DNA from: a virus
DNA: 37,058 nucleotides
IMG/VR virus record: IMGVR_UViG_3300034375_011509
Coordinates: 1-37,058 of that record
Strand: one strand, 5' to 3'
In this document: positions 8,472 through 14,494 of the stretch, one piece after another
Layout: the number at the start of each line of letters is the position of its first letter
How positions within the stretch are numbered: the stretch's first letter is position 1
Notes under the pieces: model-generated
What the model saw: the letters and a program-made list of their open reading frames with translations, nothing else
What the model was told of the DNA's origin: nothing
The model's database searches: none
Translations under genes and position numbers: made by a program

Positions 8472-8780
8472 ATGGCAGAAACACACCGATATTTTAAATG
8501 CGAGGCAGCGACCTACACCCAACTCGCTGCCGCGGTTGACCAGTCACGGGGCTACCCACATGGCGTCGGAACGAGAGCCGTGACGCTTCGGGGCCTGCCT
8601 CCGTTCGACGAGTTGGAGCTTGCCAACGATAACAGCGGGCGAGGACTCATCGCTATCGACAAGTGGCGATTCACACCCTCCGACGACGAGGAGATGCTCG
8701 CGCCAGCGATTCAGGCTGGGCTGATTGAAGAATTGACCAAAGAGGAGTTTGAGCAATTCACTTTCCCACTGACCCCATGA
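8472..8780 (+). CDS. Hypothetical phage protein, 102 residues
   Basis: The predicted protein is MAETHRYFKCEAATYTQL... with C-terminal acidic helices. Segment RGYPHGVGTRAVTLRGLPP resembles small conserved proteins found near phage fibre genes, but I cannot name a family. Two starts are possible: 8451 (MGNIPQ) and 8472 (MAETHRYF). I favour 8472 because the conserved-looking part begins there. The stop overlaps the next gene (ATGA). It is probably part of the late operon. Confidence 0.65.
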   Translation: MAETHRYFKCEAATYTQLAAAVDQSRGYPHGVGTRAVTLRGLPPFDELELANDNSGRGLIAIDKWRFTPSDDEEMLAPAIQAGLIEELTKEEFEQFTFPLTP

Positions 8781-9082
8781 GCGACACCACGATCCTTACC
8801 CTGGGCGGAACAATTTGCACCGCGTTGATAGGCGCCATTGCCACGCTTTGGAGGGACCAGGTGCAGTCGAAGAAAAACGGAGAGCAACGCGAAGCCCGGG
8901 CCGAGGAGCGGTATCTCCGATGCGAAGAGCGTCACAACGAAACCCGGACGGATCTTCTCCGCGTGACCGAGGAGGTTGGCCAGCTCAAAGGCACGATCCA
9001 CCTAGCCAGCGAGCTTGGCCCCAAGCTCGACCGCCTGGCCGAACGTCTCGAAAACCAGACTCCCCCCGACCGGCCAGCGTAA
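8777..9082 (+). CDS. Membrane-anchored coiled-coil protein (i-spanin-like or holin accessory candidate)
   Basis: A 101-residue protein. Residues about 6-25 form one hydrophobic helix (TLGGTICTALIGAIATLW). The rest is a long charged coiled coil (REARAEERYLRCEERHNE, then heptads up to LDRLAERLE). One N-terminal anchor followed by a coiled coil is the layout of Rz-type inner-membrane spanins and of XhlA-type lysis accessories. It starts by ATGA overlap and is the last rightward gene before attP. The assignment rests on topology; the lipoprotein at 5568 would be a possible partner. Confidence 0.65.
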   Translation: MSDTTILTLGGTICTALIGAIATLWRDQVQSKKNGEQREARAEERYLRCEERHNETRTDLLRVTEEVGQLKGTIHLASELGPKLDRLAERLENQTPPDRPA

Positions 9083-9152
9083 CCTCCGCCATAGATCCCG
9101 CCATACACCGCCGGGAAAAGGTTACCTTTTATTACTCTCAGCGAGTTAAGTC

Positions 9153-9382
9153 CCGGTAAAGTTTCCCCCTCCAAAAAAACCCCAAATCCCCGTAAAGACT
9201 TGGTGGGCAGGGCTGGATTCGAACCAGCGTACTCCGGAGAGAGCAGATTTACAGTCCGCAAAACGCTTTACCGATCTCCGTAAATCCATGAAAAACCTTG
9301 CAAAATCAAAGGTTTCAAATTTCCCGCGCCGCGAGATCCACGCACAAAGGCCACTTTTCGAGTAAAGTTCCGGTAAAGTTTC
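9153..9382. promoter_or_regulatory. Repeated GTAAAG motifs around attP (candidate integrase arm-type sites)
   Basis: CCGGTAAAGTTTC occurs exactly twice (9153-9165 and 9370-9382). Related copies are CCCGTAAAG (9189-9197), the inverted CGGTAAAGCGTTT (9261-9273 on the minus strand), CCGTAAATC (9278-9286) and AGTAAAGTTC (9361-9370), the last abutting the second perfect copy. The copies flank the tRNA-like core and reach the 3' end of the integrase gene, as arm-type binding sites of lambda-like integrases do. No coding potential is evident in 9083-9380. Confidence 0.65.
9201..9260 (-). other. attP: attP core: 3' half of a tRNA-Tyr(GUA) gene
   Basis: On the minus strand this reads as the anticodon arm (CGGACTGTAAATCTGC, anticodon GTA at 9252-9250), a long variable arm (CTCC/GGAG stem), a perfect T arm (GCTGG TTCGAAT CCAGC) and an acceptor end CCTGCCCACCA. 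The 5' half is missing: no GGGCAGG acceptor partner or proper D arm lies upstream. This is what is expected of a phage attachment site that rebuilds the 3' end of a host tRNA-Tyr gene on integration. It lies about 120 nt from the end of the integrase gene. Confidence 0.9.
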
Positions 9383-10634
9383 ACGCCCTCAAACGCACCA
9401 CCTGATCCCCGAGAAGATCCGCCGGACGGAGCGCGAAATATTCCTCGCCTTCACTCCGCGGCCGGGGCTGGTGATAATGCGCGTGCATCATCTTCGGGCT
9501 CGTCCCCATTTCCTCCGCCACTTGCGCGATATTCCGCACCAGCGCATTTCGGTGGCTCCCGTAGGTATGCCGCAGCCAATCATGCGGCCAGCCTTCCTCC
9601 CGCCCGAATTCCTCATCCATGGCCCTACCAAGCCGGACCGTCTCCCGAGCTTGCGCCATGCTCATCGTGGCCACCGGGAAAAATTGATCCGGCTCCCATC
9701 CCGCCCACTTCAACCACGCCCGCAGACAATCCGAAATCGGAATAACATGAGCAAAGGTTTTTGAAACCTCCCGCGAAACGTAAATTACCCCGTCCTCGAG
9801 GGAAATGGCCGACCGACACAAACCCACCTTGCCCCTCCGCGAATCCGGCGCAGTTTGCTCCGGACGCATCCCCGCAAAAAGCCCCAGCACCACCGGCAAC
9901 CGCCATTCCTCTCTCACATTCCGCAGGAGCCAAAGCGTTTCCGCTATTGTCGCAATCCGGATTTCCTTTTCCTCCGGCGCTTTCCTGCGGAGCCTCGACG
10001 CCACCGCCGCTTGTTCCGTTGTCAGATAATCCCGGGCCCCGGCCCAATTCCACAGCGCCACCGCCGCTGCCCTGATGTTATTCCTCCGGCTGGCACTCAG
10101 CCCCGAGACTTTCGCCTCAAACCACTTTTCCAACTCCCTGGTCGAAATCGTCGCCATCGCCACTCCCGGGAATGCCGCCGCCAAATTCTCGAGAATCGCC
10201 CGCACCTGGCGCAGGTGCGACGTCTGCCCCTTCTCGCTTTCCTTCTCCGCCAAATACTCCTCGACCATCTCCGCCAGCTTGGAGCCCCGCCGCCGGTCTT
10301 CCACCACCCGCAGCACCTCCCGCAATTCCTCGACCGACTCCACCCGCTTTGCCAGCTCCACCACAATCGCCCGCTGTTCCCCCGTGATGCGCCCGAGAAA
10401 CTCCTCCCCGGCCGCCAAATCTCTCAAATATTCTTTCGCCGCCTTCGTTGCCTCCGCTTTCGCCACCCGCGTGACCGCCTTCCCATTGGCTTTGAATTGC
10501 CAACCCTCGCCGCCTCCCCAGCGCACCCGATAAACCACTACCGAGAACCGACCCCGACCGACCCGGAACGACTCCGCTTTCATGTCGGAAGTGAATAACT
10601 CCCCGCCTTTTGAGTCAATTCCCTTGTTTTTCAT
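9381..10634 (-). CDS. int: Tyrosine recombinase (phage integrase)
   Basis: A 417-residue protein. The N-terminal part is arm-binding/helical, the middle is a core-binding (SAM-like) domain, and the C-terminal part is catalytic: Arg257 (GMRPEQ), Lys292 (EVSKTF), His351 and Arg355 (HDWLRHTYG), and nucleophile Tyr387 (MMHAHYHQP). The usual GHSS box reads GTSP (Thr378 in place of His), a variant seen in some integrase branches. It catalyses integration at the tRNA-Tyr attB. Its 3' end lies beside attP, the usual int-attP arrangement. It is transcribed leftward, divergent from 10661. The start at 10634 is the first ATG; Met18 is an alternative. Confidence 0.95.
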   Translation of the reverse strand: MKNKGIDSKGGELFTSDMKAESFRVGRGRFSVVVYRVRWGGGEGWQFKANGKAVTRVAKAEATKAAKEYLRDLAAGEEFLGRITGEQRAIVVELAKRVESVEELREVLRVVEDRRRGSKLAEMVEEYLAEKESEKGQTSHLRQVRAILENLAAAFPGVAMATISTRELEKWFEAKVSGLSASRRNNIRAAAVALWNWAGARDYLTTEQAAVASRLRRKAPEEKEIRIATIAETLWLLRNVREEWRLPVVLGLFAGMRPEQTAPDSRRGKVGLCRSAISLEDGVIYVSREVSKTFAHVIPISDCLRAWLKWAGWEPDQFFPVATMSMAQARETVRLGRAMDEEFGREEGWPHDWLRHTYGSHRNALVRNIAQVAEEMGTSPKMMHAHYHQPRPRSEGEEYFALRPADLLGDQVVRLRA

Positions 10635-10647
10635 TCACTTTTCCACA
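10589..10647. promoter_or_regulatory. Inverted repeat and DnaA-box match at the int / small-gene divergent start
   Basis: AAGTGAAT (10589-10596) and ATTCACTT (10633-10640) form a perfect 8-bp inverted repeat spanning the integrase start codon. TTTTCCACA (10639-10647) fits the DnaA-box consensus TTWTNCACA exactly and lies in the 26-bp gap between the two divergent starts. A regulator-binding role is inferred; single 9-bp matches can occur by chance. Confidence 0.35.
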
Positions 10648-10660
10648 GTCTACCAAGGTC

Positions 10661-10936
10661 ATGGGAGCGCAGGACCGCCGCGAATACTTCCGCCGGCGCC
10701 GTCAAAAGTTACAAACCGACGAGCAATGGAAAACACAGGAGGCTGAACGGAAGGCCGCCTGGTATCGCCGCACCCATAATCCAAAGCCCAAACTGTCCGA
10801 GACTGAGAAACAAGAGCGCCGCCGCCAGTATGACCGGGAGCGCCGCGCCCGCCTCGCCCAAGATCCGGAATGGCTCGAGGCCGAACGCAAACGGCGCCGC
10901 GAATCCTATCACCGCAACAAACATTCACCCCCATGA
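10661..10936 (+). CDS. Small, highly basic helical protein, possibly nucleic-acid binding
   Basis: A 91-residue protein very rich in Arg/Lys, with two similar units: REYFRRRRQKLQTDEQW and later YDRERRARLAQDPEWLEAE, followed by RRRESYHRNKH. No zinc or catalytic motif is seen. I do not recognise the family. The charge and repeat pattern suggest DNA or RNA binding. Its ATG lies 26 bp from the integrase start on the other strand, so the two share a divergent control region, and the stop overlaps the next gene by ATGA. Confidence 0.6.
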   Translation: MGAQDRREYFRRRRQKLQTDEQWKTQEAERKAAWYRRTHNPKPKLSETEKQERRRQYDRERRARLAQDPEWLEAERKRRRESYHRNKHSPP

Positions 10937-11106
10937 ACACCTTCAAACTTTGCAGCATCGCCACCGCCATCCTGGTGCTTTCCTCTCTTGGCTTGTTCAT
11001 CCTCGCCATGCGTGCCCACGCGCCCACCGCCAGCGTGCTTTCATTCTTCGCTCTCATGTCGTTTGCCTTTCTGTCTTACGTCCACGACCGCCGAACAAAC
11101 CGGTAG
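10933..11106 (+). CDS. Small two-helix membrane protein
   Basis: A 57-residue protein with two hydrophobic helices (residues about 7-26 and 33-49) joined by a short turn RAHAPTAS and ending in basic residues (HDRRTNR). It starts by ATGA overlap with the basic protein. There is no signal peptidase site. It could be a superinfection-exclusion or other moron-type membrane protein, but nothing in the sequence fixes the role. Its stop codon lies inside the left arm of a hairpin (11100-11141) before the convergent gene. Confidence 0.55.
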   Translation: MNTFKLCSIATAILVLSSLGLFILAMRAHAPTASVLSFFALMSFAFLSYVHDRRTNR

Positions 11107-11131
11107 CCAAACAGGTCGCTCACGCCAACCG

Positions 11132-11160
11132 GCTACGCCGGCGGGTGATCTTGGCTGTTC
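11132..11160. repeat. 29-bp direct repeat, copy 1
   Basis: Matches 11513-11541 at 27 of 29 positions. It lies just past the stop of the 11159-11482 gene and also forms the right arm of a hairpin with 11100-11108. The two copies bracket that small gene. Confidence 0.8.
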
Positions 11161-11482
11161 ACCCTAAATCATCGACGCATAGGCCGTTCTTTTCTAACAG
11201 CTTGTTGATCTGGGCAACCGCCCGCCTTTTCTTAAAATACTCGACTGCCTCTTCGACCCATTCCTCCAAATGGTCGTCAAAATTCGAATGATCTTCTGGC
11301 ACAAACTCCCACAACAAAGCCTCATCGACAAGCGCGCGCCAGTGAAGCCCATCACTAACGCCGCACCATCCTTCGCTTTCGATTTCTGGCAACCCGTGAT
11401 CGGTTACAATCTTTTCGATCACCACCAAAAGCTCTCCAACCGCTTTGTGTAGCAACGCGCCACTTTTCAACTCTTCACTCAT
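11159..11482 (-). CDS. Hypothetical acidic protein, 107 residues (possible moron)
   Basis: The predicted protein starts MSEELKSGALLHKAVGEL, is mainly helical and acidic, and ends in a Lys/Arg-rich stretch and NGLCVDDLG. No known domain is recognised. The start is chosen because AGGAGG (minus strand, 11497-11492) lies 9 nt upstream of this ATG. This is the clearest Shine-Dalgarno in the window and sets the gene apart from its neighbours; an upstream ATG at 11491 would be too close. The gene is bracketed by a 29-bp direct repeat (11132-11160 and 11513-11541). It lies downstream of, and probably shares transcription with, the leftward RHH regulator. Confidence 0.65.
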   Translation of the reverse strand: MSEELKSGALLHKAVGELLVVIEKIVTDHGLPEIESEGWCGVSDGLHWRALVDEALLWEFVPEDHSNFDDHLEEWVEEAVEYFKKRRAVAQINKLLEKNGLCVDDLG

Positions 11483-11512
11483 TGCTTTCATCCTCCTCAT
11501 TCTCACCGACCC

Positions 11513-11541
11513 GCTACGCCATCGGGTGATCTTGGCTGTTC
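11513..11541. repeat. 29-bp direct repeat, copy 2
   Basis: Matches 11132-11160 at 27 of 29 positions. On the minus strand this copy encodes the last residues (NSQDHPMA) and stop of the RHH regulator, so copy 1 looks like a duplicated 3' end of that gene. Confidence 0.8.
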
Positions 11542-11825
11542 TCGATCTCTTTCTCATTCGCAAGGCCGCCGCTGCTTTCCATGTCGTAAACCCGCCCCTC
11601 GCCGTTCTTCTCCGGCGCTTTGATTTCCTCCACAAGGAAATCCCGCAGGCCAACCAGCCCGATCTTTTTCATCGCCTTGAGTCCGGCCGCTACTGACAGC
11701 CGAATCACATCCTGCTTGGAAATCTGAAACTCCTCAGCAACCGAGGCGATTTCCTCATTTTGCTCAGGAGTAAAACGCACGGCCACCGGAGCAGTCCCGG
11801 GCCGAGTCTGATTCTTTTTTGCCAT
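11514..11825 (-). CDS. Ribbon-helix-helix DNA-binding regulator (candidate lysogeny repressor)
   Basis: A 103-residue protein. Residues about 14-60 have the RHH (Arc/CopG/MetJ) pattern: a strand APVAVRFTPEQ, helix 1 NEEIASVAEEF, then QISKQDVIRLSVAAGLKAM. RHH dimers insert the strand into the major groove of inverted-repeat operators. A near-palindrome lies immediately upstream (11840-11874), shared with the divergent RHH gene at 11906. ATG 11825 is chosen over 11831 because the candidate -10 (11837-11832) places transcription start at this codon. Leftward transcription beside the integrase suits a lysogeny gene. Repressor status is inferred. Confidence 0.8.
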   Translation of the reverse strand: MAKKNQTRPGTAPVAVRFTPEQNEEIASVAEEFQISKQDVIRLSVAAGLKAMKKIGLVGLRDFLVEEIKAPEKNGEGRVYDMESSGGLANEKEIENSQDHPMA

Positions 11826-11831
11826 GCCCAA

Positions 11832-11895
11832 ATTTTACCGGTATCAAAAAAAAATACAATTCTTTTTTGACACCTTTGTATGACTGGGATATACA
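11832..11895. promoter_or_regulatory. Divergent promoters and operator between the two RHH genes
   Basis: GGTATCAAAAAA (11840-11851) and TTTTTTGACACC (11863-11874) form a 12-bp inverted repeat with one mismatch. Leftward: -35 TTGTAT (11859-11854), 16-bp spacer, -10 TAAAAT (11837-11832), ATG at 11825. Rightward: -35 TTGACA (11867-11872), 17-bp spacer, -10 TATACA (11890-11895), ATG at 11906. Both starts fall within about 11 nt of the -10, so both messages should be leaderless or nearly so. The operator overlaps both promoters, as a bistable switch would require. Confidence 0.7.
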
Positions 11896-11905
11896 CGCCT
11901 CAACC

Positions 11906-12067
11906 ATGAGCACTCCAACCGAGAACCACCCCCAGGCCGTCCGCCTCGATGACGAGGCCCGCCGAGAAATCGAACGCCTCGCCAAAAAACTTGGCGTTTC
12001 CAAGTCCGCCCTCATCCGCATGGCCCTTGCCAAAGGCCTGCCCAAAGTCCGAGCCGCCTTCGCCTGA
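11906..12067 (+). CDS. Small ribbon-helix-helix regulator (Cro/Arc-like candidate)
   Basis: A 53-residue protein almost entirely made of one RHH domain: strand QAVRLDDE, helix 1 ARREIERLAKKLG, turn VSKS, helix 2 ALIRMALAKGLPKV. It is the first gene of the rightward early operon and diverges from another RHH protein whose second helix is similar (VIRLSVAAGL versus LIRMALAKGL). Two related regulators facing a shared palindrome resemble a CI/Cro-type or Arc/Mnt-type switch. Which one favours lysis is not readable from sequence. Confidence 0.8.
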   Translation: MSTPTENHPQAVRLDDEARREIERLAKKLGVSKSALIRMALAKGLPKVRAAFA

Positions 12068-12068
12068 T

Positions 12069-12242
12069 ATGATGACCACGGAACAGATCGTCGCCCACTA
12101 CCCCACGGCCCTCCTCGAGCAGATCCTCGCCGATATCGGCCAGCGCAATCTCCGCGACTACCGCGACAACGAAACCCGCTGGCTTGCCGAGCGCGCCTCC
12201 GCCGTCCGCAAAGAACTCCGCCGCCGAAAAGCAAAATCATGA
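12069..12242 (+). CDS. Hypothetical protein, 57 residues
   Basis: A small helical protein (MMTTEQIVAHYPTALLEQIL, then a basic C-terminus VRKELRRRKAKS). It begins just after the RHH gene (ATGATG at 12069; 12072 is also possible) and ends with an ATGA overlap into the HTH gene. No domain is recognised. Its place between two DNA-binding genes suggests an early regulatory or accessory function, without direct evidence. Confidence 0.6.
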   Translation: MMTTEQIVAHYPTALLEQILADIGQRNLRDYRDNETRWLAERASAVRKELRRRKAKS

Positions 12243-12547
12243 ACTCGGACATCCTCGACCGCGTCGCGGAAAATCCGCGCATTCTCCGCAACCTGGGCAT
12301 CACCCGGGCCGACGTCCTCGCCGCCATCGAAAAAGCATTCCTCCAGGCTTACCGGGAGGAGCCGCACAAGCTCGACGAAGTCACCTGCCTGCCCCTCCAG
12401 ACCGCCGCCGCCCTTTCCGGCATGTCCCGGCACGAGATCACCCGCGAGGCCCACCTTGTTTCCCCCGGCCCTCAAAAGCGCCTTCGCATCACCCGGGCCG
12501 AACTCCGCCGCCTCATCGAGTCCCGACTCACCCCGCCCGACGCATGA
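12239..12547 (+). CDS. Helix-turn-helix protein, excisionase/AlpA-like candidate
   Basis: A 102-residue protein. The C-terminal half carries a MerR/excisionase-type winged HTH: LPLQTAAALSGMSRHEITRE (helix-turn-helix), a wing, then RLRITRAELRRLIESRL. The N-terminal half is helical (ITRADVLAAIEKAFLQAY). Such proteins bend DNA at att sites or regulate early promoters. The early rightward position, opposite to int, would suit an excisionase. ATGA overlaps lie on both sides. The HTH is fairly clear; the Xis role is inference. Confidence 0.6.
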   Translation: MNSDILDRVAENPRILRNLGITRADVLAAIEKAFLQAYREEPHKLDEVTCLPLQTAAALSGMSRHEITREAHLVSPGPQKRLRITRAELRRLIESRLTPPDA

Positions 12548-12753
12548 GCATCGACGAGCCAAAAATCAAAATCTCCTTTCTCGGGGGTCCCCTATGCGGA
12601 GCCACCGGCGCTTACTCCGCCACCGTCAGGGAAACCGGAGTCGCCATCCTTTCCGGATGTTACCTCGCCACTCACACCACCGACAGCGCGGGCATTCACG
12701 TTTTCAAATTCCACCACTGGCCCACCACCCCGCCAGACAATCCCCTCCCATGA
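12544..12753 (+). CDS. Hypothetical protein, 69 residues
   Basis: A short mixed-strand protein: IKISFLGGPLCGATGAYSAT, later YLATHTTDSAGIHVFKFHHW. It has two Cys and several His but no clear metal motif and no membrane segment. It is held in the operon by ATGA overlaps at both ends, which argues that it is expressed. The family is not recognised. Confidence 0.6.
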   Translation: MSIDEPKIKISFLGGPLCGATGAYSATVRETGVAILSGCYLATHTTDSAGIHVFKFHHWPTTPPDNPLP

Positions 12754-12962
12754 GCACCCACCGCCAGGACCGCCCGGGAAACCTCGCCCGTTGCATCGCC
12801 CACCTCTGCCCCCAGCGCACCAAATGCCACCGCTACGCCCTCGCCCAGACCGAGCCCCCAGTCCCCAAGGACCGGCACGACCGCGCCGCCGTCACCGTCT
12901 ACACCATCTTCCGCGATAAACGCGGCCATTGCCGCCATCAAATCCCCATCCCTCAACCATGA
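12750..12962 (+). CDS. Hypothetical Cys/His-rich small protein
   Basis: A 70-residue basic protein. Its Cys/His cluster (CIAHLCPQRTKCHRY near residues 15-29, and a later CRHQ) could bind zinc, though spacing is not that of a standard finger. ATGA overlaps occur at both ends. The function is unknown; many early phage operons carry small zinc-binding inhibitors or adaptors. Confidence 0.6.
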   Translation: MSTHRQDRPGNLARCIAHLCPQRTKCHRYALAQTEPPVPKDRHDRAAVTVYTIFRDKRGHCRHQIPIPQP

Positions 12963-13108
12963 CCCTACAAGAAGCCATCGACATCCTCGACGCGCACCAG
13001 AAATGGCGACGCGACCTCACCGACGAGCACCCCGCCACCGACCCCAAAACCCTGGGCATCGCCATCGACACCATCCTCAACCACTTCCAATCCAACCCTC
13101 CAAAATGA
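12959..13108 (+). CDS. Small early protein, 49 residues
   Basis: Too short for usual ORF cut-offs but well supported by context: ATGA overlaps at both ends and genome-typical codon use. The N-terminus TLQEAIDILDAHQKWRRD matches a recurrent phage motif of the form EAIxxLxxxQKWRRG seen in many small early proteins of unknown function. The remainder is a short helix (GIAIDTILNHF). No role can be assigned. Confidence 0.65.
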   Translation: MTLQEAIDILDAHQKWRRDLTDEHPATDPKTLGIAIDTILNHFQSNPPK

Positions 13109-13269
13109 ACGCCCCCAAATTCTTCGCCTTCTTCCTCGCCGCCATCCTCTTCGGCTTTATGGCCGCCATCCTCATGCACGATGGCTGGTTCGTCCCTTCC
13201 TCCATTCTCTTCGGCTGGACCTGTTTTTTCACCGCCCACGCTTGCAACTCCCTGTTCCCCGCTCCCTGA
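13105..13269 (+). CDS. Small membrane protein, 54 residues
   Basis: Two hydrophobic helices (residues about 5-23, FFAFFLAAILFGFMAAIL, and about 31-47, PSSILFGWTCFFTAHA) are separated by the polar turn MHDGW. It overlaps the upstream gene by ATGA and ends one nucleotide before the exonuclease start. A host-takeover or exclusion role at the inner membrane is possible; nothing specific is visible. Confidence 0.6.
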   Translation: MNAPKFFAFFLAAILFGFMAAILMHDGWFVPSSILFGWTCFFTAHACNSLFPAP

Positions 13270-13270
13270 C

Positions 13271-13840
13271 ATGCCCACTCACCTCATGGTCGACCTCGAA
13301 ACCCTCGGGACCGCACCCACCGCCATACCCATCCAAATCGGGGCCGTTTTTTTCGACGACAATTTCAAAATCACCGGCCATTTTTTCATCGAGCCGGACA
13401 TTGCCGACGCCGCCCGCTCCGGTCTCACGACTGAAACCGACACAATCGCTTGGTGGATGAAGCGCGGAAGCCTCACTCAGGGGGAAACGCACCCCCTGAA
13501 ATGCTCTCTCTCGCTTTTCAAATCCATGCTCGAAGTGGCCGCCAACTACGGCAAAGGCAAAAAAGCCCGCGACCCGATCCGCTCCTTTTGGGCATGGGGG
13601 ATCGACTTCGACGTACCCATCCTCCGCAATGCCTTCCGCGCCGTCGACCTCGAATTCCCTTGGCCCTATTGGCTCACCCGAGACGCGCGCACCATTCACT
13701 CCCTCGCCTTCCCCGACTACCGGCCCGCCCGGGGCGAAGTGCAGCACAACGCCCTCGAGGACGCCCGCGACCAAGTCGCCAAGCTCGAAGCCGCATTCAA
13801 GACCCTTGGCATGTCTCTTTCGAATTCCCCACAACAATGA
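13271..13840 (+). CDS. DnaQ-like 3'-5' exonuclease (RNase H fold)
   Basis: A 189-residue protein with all DEDD exonuclease motifs: Asp8/Glu10 in VDLETLG (Exo I), the IDFD segment with Asp112/Asp114 in WAWGIDFDVPIL (Exo II), and His159/Asp164 in HNALEDARDQ (Exo III, DEDDh type). It most resembles the small phage/Rv2179c-like RNase H exonuclease group, which trims 3' ends of DNA or RNA. ATG 13271 is chosen because the fold starts immediately (THLMVDLE). It lies in the early operon and ends in ATGA. The substrate is not predictable. Confidence 0.88.
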   Translation: MPTHLMVDLETLGTAPTAIPIQIGAVFFDDNFKITGHFFIEPDIADAARSGLTTETDTIAWWMKRGSLTQGETHPLKCSLSLFKSMLEVAANYGKGKKARDPIRSFWAWGIDFDVPILRNAFRAVDLEFPWPYWLTRDARTIHSLAFPDYRPARGEVQHNALEDARDQVAKLEAAFKTLGMSLSNSPQQ

Positions 13841-13908
13841 ACACCACAGCAAAACCAAAACCATACCGGCACCTCCTCTTCGCAGCCTTCCTCCCCACAA
13901 ACCCATGA
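13837..13908 (+). CDS. Tiny ORF, 23 residues, coupled on both sides
   Basis: Encodes MNTTAKPKPYRHLLFAAFLP plus three residues. Its only support is arrangement: it starts in an ATGA overlap with the exonuclease and ends in an ATGA overlap with the coiled-coil gene, the junction type used throughout the operon. It may be a real micropeptide or may simply carry ribosomes across a spacer. Confidence 0.4.
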   Translation: MNTTAKPKPYRHLLFAAFLPTNP

Positions 13909-14147
13909 GCATTGCCGATTTCGCCGAGATCCGCCACCAAGTAAACCTACTCGCCCGAGCCAAGGCCGAACGCGAGCGCGACGCCCTCGCCGACGAGCGC
14001 AACGCCCTCGCCGACGAGCGCGACGCCCTCCTCGACGAGCTCGAGGAGGCCCGCGACACGATTGAAACCCTGGTGGAAAAAAAACGCGACCTAAATTCAC
14101 AAATCGTGGCCCTTCGAACCACCATTAAAATCCTCAAAGCTCCATGA
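13905..14147 (+). CDS. Small coiled-coil protein with tandem heptads
   Basis: An 80-residue protein, nearly all coiled coil. Three successive heptads (RDALADE, RNALADE, RDALLDE) are encoded by three 21-nt tandem units (13977-14039). No membrane or binding motif is seen. ATGA overlaps lie at both ends, leading into the winged-helix gene. It probably oligomerises; its partner is unknown. Confidence 0.65.
   Translation: MSIADFAEIRHQVNLLARAKAERERDALADERNALADERDALLDELEEARDTIETLVEKKRDLNSQIVALRTTIKILKAP
13977..14039 (+). repeat. Three 21-nt tandem repeats encoding coiled-coil heptads
   Basis: Units 13977-13997, 13998-14018 and 14019-14039 differ by only one to three bases and are in frame, each adding one heptad. 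They probably arose by slippage, and unit number may vary between related phages. Confidence 0.85.
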
Positions 14148-14494
14148 CTGAAAGCCCGGAATTCAACGCCCTTCTCAACTTCCGACGTCTCCGCGACGCG
14201 AAGTTAAACACGATTTACCAAATGATCATCCTCCTCGCCATCAAGCTCGATCCCGAGATCACCACGACGGACCTTGCCAAAAGCCTCAATTCCTCCCGGG
14301 CCGGTGCCAGCCACCAAACCCACCATCTACGGAAGAAAGGTTTTCTCGACTGGCGCCCTCGCACCGAGGACGAGGCCAGACGCCAACGCTACGGCCGCAC
14401 GCACACCCGACGTTATTTCCTCACCGAGACCGGCGAGGCCCTGGTCTCGTTCGCCGCCCAAATTCCCTTTCCTCCCGACGCCGTGACCCCATGA
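14144..14494 (+). CDS. Winged-helix (MarR-like) DNA-binding protein
   Basis: A 116-residue protein. ITTTDLAKSLNSSRAGASHQ (helix-turn-helix) is followed by THHLRKKGFLDWRP and a wing ending in RRYFLTETGEALVSF, the classic MarR/ArsR-type layout. It probably acts as an early regulator. It is translationally coupled to genes on both sides by ATGA overlaps. No ligand-binding region is obvious. Confidence 0.7.
   Translation: MTESPEFNALLNFRRLRDAKLNTIYQMIILLAIKLDPEITTTDLAKSLNSSRAGASHQTHHLRKKGFLDWRPRTEDEARRQRYGRTHTRRYFLTETGEALVSFAAQIPFPPDAVTP

Noticed and set aside
9201-9290. Functional phage-encoded tRNA-Tyr
   Set aside because: Anticodon arm, variable arm, T arm and CCA end are present, but no 5' acceptor strand (GGGCAGG expected) or sound D arm lies upstream. 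It is an attachment-site fragment.
13977-14039. CRISPR-like or regulatory tandem repeat
   Set aside because: The 21-nt units are contiguous, in frame and encode coiled-coil heptads; there are no spacers.
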